Source: Miscanthus floridulus (lineage: Eukaryota; Streptophyta; Magnoliopsida; Poales; Poaceae). From it: 64,000 bases of DNA. The position numbers and the translations under genes are program-made. The DNA lies in assembly GCF_019320115.1 (NCBI RefSeq), contig NC_089583.1, positions 78,943,928 to 79,007,927 on the forward strand, read 5' to 3'. Below are positions 23,401 to 35,700 of this stretch, piece after piece. The first letter of the stretch is position 1. Each line of letters starts with the position of its first letter. The notes under the pieces were generated by a model. The model was not told where the DNA came from and did no database searches. It saw nothing but the letters and a program-made list of their open reading frames with translations.

Positions 23401-24949
23401 GTTGGTTGGGCCCACCAGCACGAGAGATGGGTACGAGGCGCAGAACGGACGAAGCGACGGCGTCTTCGGTGACCACGGTTTCCGCCGAGGTCGCGCGCAG
23501 CAAGCTCAACTTTGAATCTGGGCCTATCAAGCCTTGGCCCATTTAGGCTTCAGCAGCCCCCGGCCCCCGTAGGTGCCATCCTCCGAACGTGTGGCGGCAA
23601 CTGCTTTCTCACCTCCGAACGTGTAAGCTCAACTTTCGTTCGTGGGTGACACCGGAGGTTACCAACAAAGTGCCCGTATATTCATTCGCAGAACAACCAC
23701 GCATTCTCACCTCCTGCCAATAAGCTGCCCTTGTTCCTGCTGCTGCTGGAGGCGTTCGAAGAGAAAGGCAAGTCCAGGCACAAATTATTCTTTTATTTGT
23801 TCATGATTATTGAACTACTACTCGTCATTACACTTGTTTTATACATCTACAGGTTCAGTTCAGAACAGCTGTTACTGCGGGATCTCCTTGGGCGCTGCTG
23901 CGGACGTCCGTGCCTGCAAAACAAATGGAAAATCAGGTGAGCACATTCACGCTCTGGTAATAACCTTGAAATGATAAGACAATTTAATCAAGATTATCTG
24001 TTCTCCCTTGGTGAATCAATTGACAAATTTCAGTCTCAGAATGCAACCCAGAAAGCAATGGCACACTGAACTCATGGGCCACGAACCTTGAAAAGCTTCT
24101 CGACCTTGTGTATCTTGCTGAATATTTTTTGGATTCTTAGATCTGCAATCAGATACCTACTCCCTCCTGAAAAGTAGATCCAGCATGTTATTCTAATTCG
24201 GTTCTCCAGGCTTCATTCTGGGAAACCACCGGCCGGATTAAAAATATGTACTTGTACACAATGCTTTGAAGTCTACTACGTGTGTCTTCTACACATCATT
24301 ATTCATTTCATACAACCAAGAGGAAAAGAAGCGTTTGGCTGCTGATTGCTAGGCTGCTAGCACTCCAGTTTTCAGCTACTACTCTGCTATTTCAACCTAG
24401 GCTCCTAGCATCCTGTACTTCATCAGAATGTTCAAAATATCCCTGACCCATAGAGACCATTCTATCTGCACTGCAGTGAGAGGGTGAACCGCATTAGTGT
24501 GCCTTATGGTATCCATGCTTGCTTCAGACATGCTATCAGATTTGCAAACCTTTCCTACTTGCTGAGTCAATGTATTCGACCTCTAGGCCTGTGAGGCCAC
24601 ATTTGGTGGCCACTTGCACCTTCTCGCGGGGCAACTGCTTCAGTGCCTGTCCTGTCCATCATCAAGTTCAGAAAGAAAACATATTCTTGAACAATATTAT
24701 CAAATATCATAGCTGACGGTGTTTCTTGAACAATACTATCAAATATCATAGCTAACACCATCTATCTGGTAATCACGAGATTCTTTTTTCAGTATCTACA
24801 TAACTATTATGTTCTGTACTCATTGAATTGCTAGTTGCAGTTTTCTATGTATTAATGATATGCACATATGCGACACATACAACTTACTTCATTCAATTTC
24901 TAAAGCAGAAGTGTGGTCACTGTTGAATGAAATCTTGCATGCAAGAAAA
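23401..24949. other. Region upstream of the Ulp1-like gene
   Basis: No recognised domain. A 39-bp direct repeat (ttcttgaacaatattatc type) lies at 24684 and 24723. It may include untranslated exons of the Ulp1-like gene, since GT/AG sites flank short open stretches, but this is not established. Confidence 0.35.
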
Positions 24950-26130
24950 ATGACATCAAAGCGTAAGACAGGCAGGGATGGCGACACCAGTGCGTCTAAG
25001 CGAGTACAGTATCAGAATGCAGCTCAGTCTCCATCTCAAAAGTCTACAATTGAAGCTGAAACCGAAGCACAGGTATATGTTGGTTTCCGAACACTTAAGA
25101 AATGGGGTCCGCTAAGTAAAATGCACTGACTATCTAATTGCAGATCCTATCTTGGCAGTGCGGAGATATGAAGGTTGTTTGTTCACCTAGTAGATACGCC
25201 AAGACCATCAAAGGCCTATCTGATGCACACAAGGATGCCATTAAGATCGGTTTTGGAGGAATGCTCCACATGAAGGAAATAACTCTTCGCCGTACGATGC
25301 TGTCCAAGCTTGTGGGCAGGTATAACATGGAAATTCAGAAATTTTTACTCGGTGGTACTCACCTTCCTATGACTATAGCAGATGTATACCACATCATGGG
25401 TCTTCGGATAGATGGCAATGAAATAGTAGTTCATGACAATATAGAGATCAATAAAGAATTGTTCTATGCATACAAAAGCCAATCCCCGGGTGAGAATCAT
25501 AGTACTCTAAAGGCACTTGAGCAGAGTATTGCTAAGTCCAAGTACCCTGATGATCACTTCATATGTCAATTTGTTTTGTACACTGTCGGACGTATTTTGG
25601 CACCTACGACGAAAGCCCATGTTCATTCTAAATATTTGGCACTAGTTGAAAGAGTGAAAGACATTGAGCACTTTAACTGGGGCCAATTCACATTGTCTAA
25701 TCTATTGAGCTGCTTACATAATTTCAAAAAGGAAGAGCAAAAAATCCTTCAGGGCAATTTGGCTTTGCTGCAAGTAGGTGCTACTTCTCTATGTGAAACC
25801 ATATAGACAAATGCTTACATTACAGATATCAATATAAGTAGCACATGACTCACTATGTTCATCTGTTTCATTATTAGTACTGGTAATGGGAGCATGTCCA
25901 TGCTTACAGCAACCGCGGTGTTTCCTACTCTCCCGTGCCGCATCCATTGATGGATCGGTGGGATCAGCTAAACACAGATCTTAGAATGGATGCTTATGAA
26001 GCTGACAACATAGACGGGGGAGTGGTAAATTCATGCTGCTATGTCTTATGCTTGCAGCCTTATATTACTATCACTTATATATGATTACTAATGCAAGGTT
26101 ATTGAGTATCTGTCTTCACCGATCCCACCT

Positions 26131-26238
26131 GGACATACTTCAAGTTATCAGGCACCAAAAATAGGACAAGAAGGAATAGAGCCTGGACACACTTCAAGTT
26201 ATCAGGCACCAAAAATAGGACAAGAAGGAATAGAGCCT
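26131..26238 (+). repeat. 54-bp in-frame tandem duplication in the Ulp1-like gene
   Basis: Units 26131-26184 and 26185-26238 encode the same 18 residues (GHTSSYQAPKIGQEGIEP) and differ by one silent base. The near-identity indicates a recent event. Confidence 0.93.
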
Positions 26239-27855
26239 ACAGAAAGGGGCAGCCATCTTGATCATTCTCAAGAGTTTAATATGACTAACCAACAAGTAAG
26301 AACCAGCCATCTCACTACTTTCTAATACCCTGGTTGTATTAATGTTAATCGTAACTCATATGATAATCGTCTATATTTCTGTCCCAGATGGAAATGATAC
26401 TTGAAGCCTTCACCAAAAATCGGCTGTCAATGGAGCGCTGTGTTATGCAGATGGAACAAAGAGTATGTGCCAAAATTTTCGATCTACAAGAACAGTTGGC
26501 TGATCGGAGATTGGATGCTGATCTGCGTATTAGGCTATCTACTATGGAAGATGAGATTGGAAAAATGAGTAGGGATGTGAAGGTATGCATTGTACACATA
26601 TTAAATTAGCAAATATGCCTGTCCAAATTTAACAAGACATAAATTTTTGCAGGAACTTCATTATGCATACGCCGACAAAAATTCAGCAATGAAGGGTCAT
26701 CAATATGAACAGGTGATACTTACATGTCAAATAAATGAGTCCAGCCACATACTATATTGAGACATTTGACCATCTAAACCCACCTTTTTCATTTTCAGAA
26801 AGATGTGCATCCAGGCAACACATGCACACCTCTTCAACAACAGAAAGCCTTTACAAATTTCGATAGGATGTTTCCAACTTCCCCTGATGAAACACATCAC
26901 AGCTTCAATGAGTACAATACACCAGTGAAGGATTCTTTCAAATCCAACACATCACAGAAACATGTACCTGGTCAACAGACAGCAGCCAAGAATCCAACAT
27001 TGTCCCATACATCCAAAATCGTCCAGCCTGACATTCTAGAATGTAGTAAAATGTCAGAAACGTTCAACAAGTTAGAGGCAAAAATTGAGGGGACAACTTC
27101 TACTGGAGGAAAGTCAATGCTAGCTAGCAAACCACTACTACGCAAGACCGGAGGCCGTGACATCTATGACCGAAGCGCAGCACATTATTTATTTACTAGT
27201 GACAAGGACAAAACTGATTCCACCGAAGATCTTGGTAAGGATCTGTTTCAACATCATTTCTGAATTCTAACCACAACACAAATTCTATGAACAAGACTAA
27301 CTACATCATTCAATATGTTTGACTAACAGGTTTTGACAATGACTACACCCTAACAAAGGACGATGAAGATGCAATACATTTTAATATTTTATCATGCATA
27401 GTTATGAATTTGCTGTTGTGGTTGATATTGCGCAAATTCTTCTTATAGTTAGTCTCTTAAAGCGAAATGTCAATGATGGATGGCTATATGATGATGTAAG
27501 TATGCTTATTGCTTGTGGGTACATTGTTTGCCACCTTGTCGCTTATATGTTTTCTTATCAATTTTTGCAGGTGATTAATGTTTATGCATACATTGCTAAT
27601 GTAGAAAATGACAAAACAGCATTCATTTCCACTTTCCAAAGCCAAGAGTTATCAGGCGAACATGGTGCATTCGATCCTAAAAAGGAAAGGTCATGTATCA
27701 AAAGTGTTGGTAAAAGATGTTTAACACCACAAATGGTTAGCATCAATGCATCTAGTGTTTTGTATACATATTTTCTAGTACCAACCACTCCACTTAGGAG
27801 AGCTAATATACTTCCAATGATAGATATTTGTCCCCATGAATGTCTGTGGATGCCA

Positions 27856-28025
27856 GAAGGGCGGGCCTGGTGCAAGCGGTAGAGTCTTACCGCCTGTGAC
27901 CGGAAGGTCCCGGGTTCGAGTCACGGTCTCCTCGTATTGCACAGGCGAGGGTAAGGCTTGCCACTTACACCCTTCCCCAGACCCCGCACAGAGCGGGAGC
28001 TCTCTGCACTGGGTACGCCCTTTTT
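27856..28025 (+). mobile_element. tRNA-derived SINE (170 bp)
   Basis: The head has Pol III promoter boxes: A box tggtgcaagcgg (27868-27879) and B box ggttcgagtc (27913-27922). The body carries no further coding or structural signal and it ends in ctttttt-like T residues. A perfect 17-bp duplication, aatgtctgtggatgcca, flanks it (27839-27855 and 28026-28042). Removal of the insert and one copy of the duplication restores the stretch just before the protease histidine. The family name was not assigned. Confidence 0.93.
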
Positions 28026-29472
28026 AATGTCTGTGGATGCCATTGGAGCTTATTAGTGCTGAATAAGAATCGCAAGGAGGTCTAGATTCTCAACTCCTTA
28101 GCATCTATACCTCATTTTCGCAATGAGAAAATGAAAAATACTATGGTAACTTGCCTCTACCACTAATACCTCTTTGCACAAATGTTCTCAATCACCATGG
28201 TTTTACTAATTATGAAATATGCAATGGGTGAAGAACCTACAACAGTGTATTGACCAGTATATTGAGGAAGCTGTTGAGACTGGCTTGGAAAAAATCACAG
28301 ATTCAGTCAACCTTACTCTTTGGCACAAACAAGACTATCCAAACATTCCCCAACAAACGGACAGGTAAGTATAATGCTCTACATATGATTGCCTCCTACT
28401 CACATGGTGATTCACAAATCACCTTTACAATGTAGCACTTCTTGTGGCATTTTTGTGATAAAATACATGCTGGAGTGGAATGGGCATCAAATGGGTCATA
28501 ATTTCTCACAGGTGCATGCATAGCTACAACTGACAGTTCAATTTTTCTATTTCGATACATTTAAAACTTCACTAAACGTCATGGCTTCGTCTTCAGGATC
28601 AAATTAACATTTTCAAAAGAAAGATATGTACTAGGTTGTTGCATTCAAAGAGTAACAAAAGTCGAAGAGCTTCGTATAAGCAACCCATCACGGTTTGTTT
28701 AGTTTCCTGGCTACTGTTCTCTTTTATTTCGTTCAAATTTTCAGCAAACACGTCCTAAAGGTTTCCTATTTATTTTTTCAGAAGGTAGAATATTTGGCCA
28801 ACAATCCAGATGCAAAGTCTTCGAATGGAGATGTCTACATAGTTGACTCACAAACTGGTGGAAAGAAACACAAGATTGGAGCAAAGAACACCAGTGGTAC
28901 AAAAAAAAAAAGAGAACCAGGTCAATCATCTCAAGCGCCAAGGACACGTGGACGGCCAAGGAAAGATGAACAGAAAATGACGGCTTCAACACACCAAAAT
29001 AGCACAGACAATATCAACACAGTTGCTCCAACTGTGCATCGCGAAAGTCGCAGAGTTTCCCTTCCAAGCCAGTTTTACATGAGCCCGTATACGCAGCCAT
29101 AATGGTCAAAGGGTATGCAACAAGTTTCTCTAAAATTTTTCTTAGTCAGATTTGTTTCGTTCAAAGCTACTCTTAATTAGGAAGTCTCGGACATGCTGTT
29201 AGTTAACCTTCCTTTTCGTTTTCTTTTCAGTTCTACCAGCCTTTCTTCCTCTGGAGTCCAGGCTATGTGATTCCTGGAGCTACGGAGGACCTGGAGCCCA
29301 CTGAAGATTGCTACCTTCCTCTATTTGCAAGCCGTGTAGCGATCCTACTGCCTAGATTTGTTTTGTGTGCTTCATCACAATTTAGTGGACAATTCAATCC
29401 TTGATGTAAGATATGCACCAAACTTGTAAATGTCAATTTCAGTGTGATTCACCTGGCAGCTAAACCAAACCA

Positions 29473-29658
29473 TGTTCTGCTATAAAATAGTCAAATCCTT
29501 TATGCTTGTGCGCGTATGCTCTGGTAATTAGTAAGTCTGAACTTCTTGATGCAAAGACTAAACTGTGTTCAGCTATAAAATACTCTAATCATTTATGCTT
29601 GTGCGTGTATGCTCTGGTAATTAGTAAGTCTGAAGTTCTTGATGCAACATACATCCAG
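29473..29658 (+). repeat. 93-bp tandem duplication
   Basis: Units start at 29473 (tgttctgctataaaata) and 29566 (tgttcagctataaaata) and share ttatgcttgtgcg and tggtaattagtaagtctga. It follows the Ulp1-like gene 3' end. Confidence 0.88.
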
Positions 29659-29709
29659 AGCAGAAAGAATGCAACCCTCAAGTGCAGCAGAATTACCTGA
29701 TACACCTAC

Positions 29710-30402
29710 TTGGTGTGTTACATTTAGTCCCATGGCCAAAATATCAGCACCGCAGGTGAGCACAATATCTGCCGCGGCAGGATCCCCAAATATCTGTTGA
29801 TAACATGAACTCGTTAGTGACGCCTCTGAAACAAGAAGCAAAGTGATGCTCTGCTTAAGCATCACCTAATTTAGAGGGAACTTTATTTTTCTCTACATTC
29901 ATTACGGCGCCATGATGTTACAACTCCAATTAACGAAATGTTACTCTGTATTATCTCAATGGCGGTACTTGCCAGCTCATCTGCAGAGCTCGAGTGAAAC
30001 TACTTACTTACCCGATAACTAAGGACTACAGAATGTATCATAGAAATTAAAAGAGAACCCTCACATTTGCCTCAGCTGCAGGGCCCATATTTCCATTAAT
30101 CGAGTACACAAGCCAAGAATAATAATCTGCCTAGGGAACGAAGGGTCAAGCTCGAATGTCTGTGTAACCAGAGATTGCCAACAAATTCAACAAAAAGAAG
30201 CCAGACAAGCTAAACCACAAGAGATATACGAGATAGGTGCATCCAATGTACTAACACATAGTAGCAGACAGCTCTAACACTATTGACACAGGTCATTGTG
30301 TTCATGAATCTTCAATTGACAGATGCAGCAGCAACAGATACTCTTAAGACTTGAAAGCTCACCATTCGCCACGGCGGATGCCTGGAGCTGAAGCTTGGCC
30401 AT
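29710..30402 (-). pseudogene. Uridine/inosine nucleosidase (IU_nuc_hydro) gene fragment
   Basis: Exon 29793-29710 is exactly 28 codons, IFGDPAAADIVLTCGAD followed by ILAMGLNVTHQ, with AG before and GT after. Exon ~30159-30065 contains LDPSFPRQIIILG, then after a frameshift INGNMGPAAEAN followed by a GTGAGG donor. These two blocks are contiguous in plant uridine ribohydrolases, which hydrolyse uridine and related nucleosides in the cytosol. A further possible first exon (30402-30361, MAKLQLQASAVANG plus a GTGAGC donor) is not part of that family. The N-terminal DTDPGxDD substrate and calcium site is missing, so the copy is dead. Confidence 0.75.
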
Positions 30403-30483
30403 AGACTACGCGCTTGCTTGCTCGCGTAGACCTGGAGGCTGAAACTTGAGCCGACGACTCGAGCTGGAGCAGCAGCCGCCGCC

Positions 30484-31170
30484 GCTCACCTCGGATGCGC
30501 ACGCGCCGCCGCCCGAGCTCGAGGCCTGGAGCAGCTGCCGCCGGAGCTGGACCAGAGCTCGCGCGTTGGTGAGCCCTCGCGTGCTATGAGAGGGAGGGAG
30601 GTGCGGGGCCTGCCCACCGGGGGCCACGCGCTGGTGAGCACTGCGTCGCCGCCAGCCTCGCCAGCTCACCGCGCGCCTCGCCGCCTCCCAGGTCGCCGGC
30701 TCGCCGCTCGCCTCGCTGCCAGTCGCGTCGGCGCCGCCTTCACCACCGCGTCTCCCTAGGGTCGGCGCCCGCCACGCCGGCTCTCTGGGTCGCCGCTCAC
30801 CTCGGACGCGCACGCGCCGCCGTCCGAGCTGGAGGCCTGGAGCTGCTGCCACCGGAGCTGCACCAGAGCTCGCGCGCTGGTCAGCCTCCGCGCGCTAGGA
30901 GAGGGATGGAGGTGCGGGGCTTGCCCACCGAGGGCTGCGCGTCGGTGAGATCCCGCGCCGCCGCCAGCCACCGGGGGCCGCGCGCCGGTCACCACCCGCG
31001 CCCGCCAGGAGCTGCGGGAGACGATATCGCGCTAGGAGAGGGAGGGAGGTGCGGGGCCTGCCCACCGGGGGCCGCGCGCCGGCGAGCCCCCACGCCAGCC
31101 ACCGGAGGCCGCGCGCCGGTGACCACCCGCGCCCGCCAGGAGCTCCGGGAGACGATATAAGAGAGAGAGA
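30484..31170. repeat. GC-rich degenerate tandem repeats
   Basis: The block gctcacctcgga-gcgcacgcg occurs at 30484 and 30793 (309 bp apart). The block gagagggagggaggtgcgggg recurs near 30588, 30899 and 31036. Long open frames on both strands arise from the lack of A/T and are not supported as genes. Confidence 0.75.
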
Positions 31171-31344
31171 GACAGAGCGCACGCGCGGATTTGAGAAGCA
31201 GCTCCTGTTTCTGTGCTGCGATGAGGAGTTCATTTTCTGATTCAAAAAGCGGCATCAGAGACGTCAAAATACTGTTATACCCTCCGCATTTATTTAAAAA
31301 ACAGTTCCGGATCCACGTACTCTTTTGTTCCGGCCCACAATTTA
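31171..31344. other. Intergenic, nothing recognised
   Basis: A GA-repeat run (gagagagagagacagag) lies at about 31161. No coding or structural signal otherwise. Confidence 0.4.
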
Positions 31345-31448
31345 AGGGCACGTTCAGCTGATATTAAAGTCGGCTAAAACATTTTTTATTGTGAGAAAAA
31401 AATACTATAGATTCTAACTGACTGATAAATTTAAGCGAACAGGCTCTA
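31345..31448. mobile_element. Short MITE-like element
   Basis: The left end gggcacgttcagctga and the reversed right end gagcctgttcgcttaa form an imperfect inverted repeat with an AT-rich centre. It resembles the many grass MITEs ending in GGCCTGTTCG-type sequence. Confidence 0.5.
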
Positions 31449-32222
31449 AGTTCCTCCCCTCGTATTTTTAAACCATCGGATATTACGAAACGGAGGGCTC
31501 TCATTTATTAGTAAAATTTCTCTTAAAAGTATACTAGTAACTTTCTGTCTGGGGGTATAAGCCTAGGTTTAGCAGCCGGTGGAAATTTGTAACATGTGTT
31601 TACTATATCCTCTTAATAAAAAAAACATGCGAGGCACGTTCGCAAAACACACGCACAAGTACTACAACGTAGTTACAATGGTTTTTTTATTTTATTAAAA
31701 CCTAGGTACAATGTTGCGATATTTTGAAATACAACATCAAAACAATTATCGTATGCCCAGACCATTTTAGTTGAGAGAGCTCCCGCCGAGGGCCCATGAC
31801 ACGGGGACAGAAGCCTAATCAGTGATCACATTCATAGCAGCCTGTACGGCCCATGAAAGCCGAGCGTGTGTACAACAGGCCGTTACACTCACGCAGTCCC
31901 GTTGCTAGTTCGTGCTCTGGGCCTGTGGCCGCTCGCACCAACGCGGCGACCGGCGAGGCGACTATGCCCATCAATCAAATACCCAAACAATCTTTTCCCC
32001 AAGCAGCTGTACAAAATGCAAAAGCCTTAGTGATGTGTGTGTGTAGTAGAATTTTGGTGAGTTGGCTAACCACAACGTGGAAGATAGTAGAAACAGGTAC
32101 CCGAAACTACATGCCTTTTCCAGCCATGCATTTTCAATTTGTCATTCAGTTTTTATGTAGAGGACAGAATGTGTTTGGTGACTTGGCATACTAGAAACCT
32201 GGAACCAAGCACCTTATCACAC
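31449..32222. other. Intergenic, no gene recognised
   Basis: AT-rich to 31780, then mixed composition. One 113-codon plus-strand frame from 31853 shows no domain. Confidence 0.45.
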
Positions 32223-32225
32223 TTA

Positions 32226-32558
32226 GGTGGTGTTTAGTTGCGCCTTTAAATTTTAGTCGTTGTCCCATCAAATATTTGAACACATACATGGAGTATTAAA
32301 TATAGACTAATTACGAAACTAATTACATAGTTTGCGACTAATTTACGAGACGAATCTTTTAAGCCTAATTAGTCCATGATTTAACAATGTGGTGCTACAG
32401 TAAACACGTGCTAATGAAATGATTAATTAGGCTTAAAAAATTTATCTCGTGGAGTACTGACGGATTATGTAATTTATTTTTTTATTAATATCTGAACACC
32501 CCATGCAACATCCTCCCGATACACCTTCTAAATTTTAGTCATCGCATCAAACACCACC
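32226..32558. mobile_element. Tourist-like MITE (333 bp)
   Basis: Ends ggtggtgttta and aaacaccacc are inverted repeats, extended by a second inverted pair around aaattttagtc. Both sides have TTA (32223-32225 and 32559-32561), the target duplication of PIF/Harbinger elements. The interior carries the familiar grass block gagacgaatcttttaagcct. It lies about 200 bp past the 3' end of the intact BAHD gene. Confidence 0.85.
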
Positions 32559-32763
32559 TTATACAATCACCCAGACATCAGTGTCACAGTAAGCATTGAG
32601 TTGCAGCACCATCATAGTACAGTACAGATGCACATGGACCAACTCTCCACACGAACCGATGGAAGTTACCACGACGGCCTGACAATTACATCGCATCCAC
32701 AGTGGACTAGCTCTTCCCTTCTAGGCTTCTACAGCCCGACTCCTCTATAAACCTCTTTCACGG

Positions 32764-35700
32764 TCACTCCCCGTAGAAGGCCTTCTCGAAGGTCTGCAGG
32801 TACTCAGGCTCGAGCGCGAAGAGCACGTTGATGGGGTCGCCCTTGTCGTAGCCCTGCGTGACGTAGGCCGTGCCGCTGCCGAACATCTGCGCGGGCGCCA
32901 CGAACCCGGGGCGGCCCCACCCGAAGTCGGCGTCGTGGATGGGCATGCCCAGCCAGCTGACCACCCACAGGTCGGACTCCGTCATGAATTGCCCGCGCGC
33001 CGCCTGGTTGCCCTTCTCTGACTCCAGCTCCAGGTAGTCGACGACGGAGCGCACGAAGGCGTCGTCGACGCGGGACACCGCGCGCTTGATCCGGTCCGCC
33101 ACGAACCCGAGCGGCTGCGACAGCACGTCGCCCACCTTCACGGTCACCAGGTCCCGCACGATCGCGTTGCCGAAGTAGGTGGCGGGGAGAGGCGGCCGGA
33201 GGCGCTGCCGGATGTTGGCGGGCACGCGGAGCCGCGTCTCGCCGTCGGCCGGGAGGGCACGGGCCACGCACATGGCGCGCCACAGGTGCGCCGTAACCGC
33301 GCAGTACGTGGACGCCCCCGGCGCGCACCGGGACCGGATGTCGGCCAGGAGCTTGGGCGGGACGGTGTAGACGCGCGTCACGAAGGGCCGCGGGGACCCG
33401 TTGAGGTACGCCGGCGAGTAGACCGGGTGCTCGAAGGGCACGTGCGGCGGCGAGCGCGCGCGCAGGAGGGTCCGGTCGTGGAACGGCGACCAAGAGGGGG
33501 ACTCCCCGCGCGCCAGCGCCGTCCACATCCGGATGAACTGGATCGCGCCGGCGCCGTCCATCGTGACGTGGTGCATGCCCGTGCCCACGGCCACGCCGCC
33601 GCACTTGAGGAAGGTCACCTGCAAAGATCAGTTTTTTTTTTCCAGGTTACACTTGCATAACATTCTGAATGAAGTTCTGACTCACACCACACCAGCTTTT
33701 AATTGTTTATCGATCTGCCCACCAAAAGCAGCAGATCAATGCAAAACGGATTTCCAGACAGCAGATTCCAAATTGTTCAATGTATTGTATATTTCTTCCA
33801 TTATTAAATAACAAAAATTGGGCACTCAAAGAGGGTCCCAATTTGTTAGGAGCGCCAAAGGTGGATTTGACTTGCAAGTTGCAGCCACCAAGCTCTGAAC
33901 TTATCTACTAGTAATAAAAACCTTATGATGGTAAGATAAAAAAAAAAGGCGCGCTCTAATCACACACGTATCTTGTCTCTCTCTGAGTCTCTGTACATGA
34001 CGGTTGGCCGTTGTAGTCCACCGCCCGAGGATCCAAATCAAGCTTGCTCGCATCATGACAGCAATCGCTAGGCCAATTTGCAAACATCGGCCACGCGCCA
34101 GGACCATGCCGCGATAAACCTCGTTGTCACCGTCAGGCATCCATCAACGACGGGCGGCGCTTCGTCGTGGCATCCCCATACCGGTGCCGGCCACACGGCA
34201 GCGGCGGTTCTGATCGATTCGACACATCAGCATCGCCGTCGCAATCTATCCCGACAGTTATGGCGTGGGAAGGATTTTGTTTTTGTTTTTGTTTGTTTGT
34301 TTTTTGGTTTGGTTGAGATCGATGGCACTATCGATCATGACGGTTCTGGCGTGGCAAGGAGGGGTTTTTTTTTTCATTTTTTACTTCATTTTGAGCGGAG
34401 CGAGCACGTCTGCAAGCACATCCAGAATTCCTCCTGATCCAGGAAGCATGGCCGTCTGTGTGCGAGGTACGTAAAGCGAGGCGGTCGCATTCGGGGCAAA
34501 GGGATAAGGGGGGCAGGGAGAAGAGTGGTGGGCACAACCCATCTATGTGCATTGGATCACTCTAGAAGCAAACGCAATGGTCTCTGAGCTATTCTGCATG
34601 GGGAAGGGGAAGGGGATTTGGAACACCGGAAATCCGGATAGATACGAGTTGGAGAGTTGGCACGCACGGGCATGATTAGTTTGCCTTTCCCTGCGTGCAC
34701 GAGAGACACTGCAATATCATGCGCCGCAGTTTACTTTCGTATCATTAAATTTTGAGCAAATTTGGCATCCTAATCAGGAGCGTTTTGGCCGATTTGTAGC
34801 TAGCCTTCCCGTGCCCAACACTAGTAACTTCCCCATGGCCCGTGTGCACGAACTCGTACTAGTACTACTATCGTCTTCCTGCTTTCGGTGAACGAAAGGA
34901 ATCTTTTGACGGTGAAAACTAGTAAAATGGGCCTGTTCGGCTGCTTGGAGTGCGGCATCTTAACAGCGGTTGGCTGTCACGATCACCCACCGTCAAAGTG
35001 ACCCCATACATGTACCAGTGCGTACACTGCGTGAGTACTGTCGTACTGATAACTGCATACTAGCTGACAGTTCGTTGCACCGACCGGCGGGCAAGCTATT
35101 GACCCCGAGCCGTCCTTTGTCCTGAGCAGCAGTGGCCTGCTAGTCCTAGGAGAAGACCGTGGGAAGGGTACAGGGGCGAAAACTGCTGCTCATCCGTGTG
35201 TTCTGGGACGAGACAAGCCCCATCGATCGTCGGTTGGATGTTCAGCCAACTGCTCTTCCCAGTAGTGATCAAAAAAAAAACTGCTCTTCCCAGTAACCTA
35301 CGAAACGGCTTAAACAAAAGTCAACTGCGACGAAGTTCATTCCGTAGGCGTAACGTGCCTGCTGCTGCTGGTTCGAGGTGGCTAACACGAGGGGGCGCCA
35401 CCGGCCTCGGCTCGCCGCGCCCGGTTCCGAGACATCAGATTAAAAAAAAGGGATGCACTCGACGGCCGCGTCGACCGGGGCAGGCGCGAAACTGTGACGG
35501 GTGACCAGGGGGAACCCATACCCTACGGCCGGCCCTGTTGGTTTTGGTCCCTCGCGGACGCCGTACGTCTTGCCGTGACCGGTGAGTTTGCGCGCCGCGC
35601 AGCGGCATATCCGCCACGCTCTTTTGGTTCTCGGCAAAAAAAAGCTTTTCAACACGTACCTGTCGCGAATCTACTTAGATACATTCTAAATTAGAATTCA

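Larger units (their letters stand above)
24950..29102 (+). pseudogene. Ulp1-like (C48) cysteine protease gene with AT-hook tail, decayed
   Basis: Predicted exons: 24950-25072 (41 codons, K/R-rich start MTSKRKTGRD), 25144-25773 (210 codons, a PMD/DUF1985-like block with MTIADVYHIMGLRIDG), 25878-26024, ~26101-26295, 26388-26582 (coiled coil), ~26650-26712, ~26800-27234, then the Ulp1 core from ~27330. The core has WLYDDVINVYAYI, catalytic HW at 28041, NIPQQTDSTSCG with the nucleophile Cys (~28440), and FVIKYMLEW. The tail holds an AT-hook (RGRPRK, ~28950) and ends TAA 29100-29102. Breaks: TAA 25884-25886, a frameshift near 27825, a SINE at 27856-28025, TAG 28083-28085. The catalytic Asp position reads N (ILNSL). 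Ulp1 enzymes cut SUMO; many grass copies ride on transposons. Confidence 0.82.

Noticed and set aside
27856..27930. A possible tRNA gene from the A and B boxes
   Set aside because: The body extends to 170 bp and has a 17-bp target duplication; no mature tRNA fold with acceptor stem pairing is apparent. It is a SINE.
24950..29102. Intact host Ulp1 protease gene
   Set aside because: Two nonsense codons, a frameshift and a SINE inside the coding frame.
32804..33604. Second long minus-strand frame over the intact BAHD exon 2
   Set aside because: Arginine-rich shift of the real frame; lacks HXXXD and DFGWG.
35440..35694. Small frames in the BAHD intron
   Set aside because: Short, overlapping on both strands, no domain; they lie within an intron with clear splice sites.
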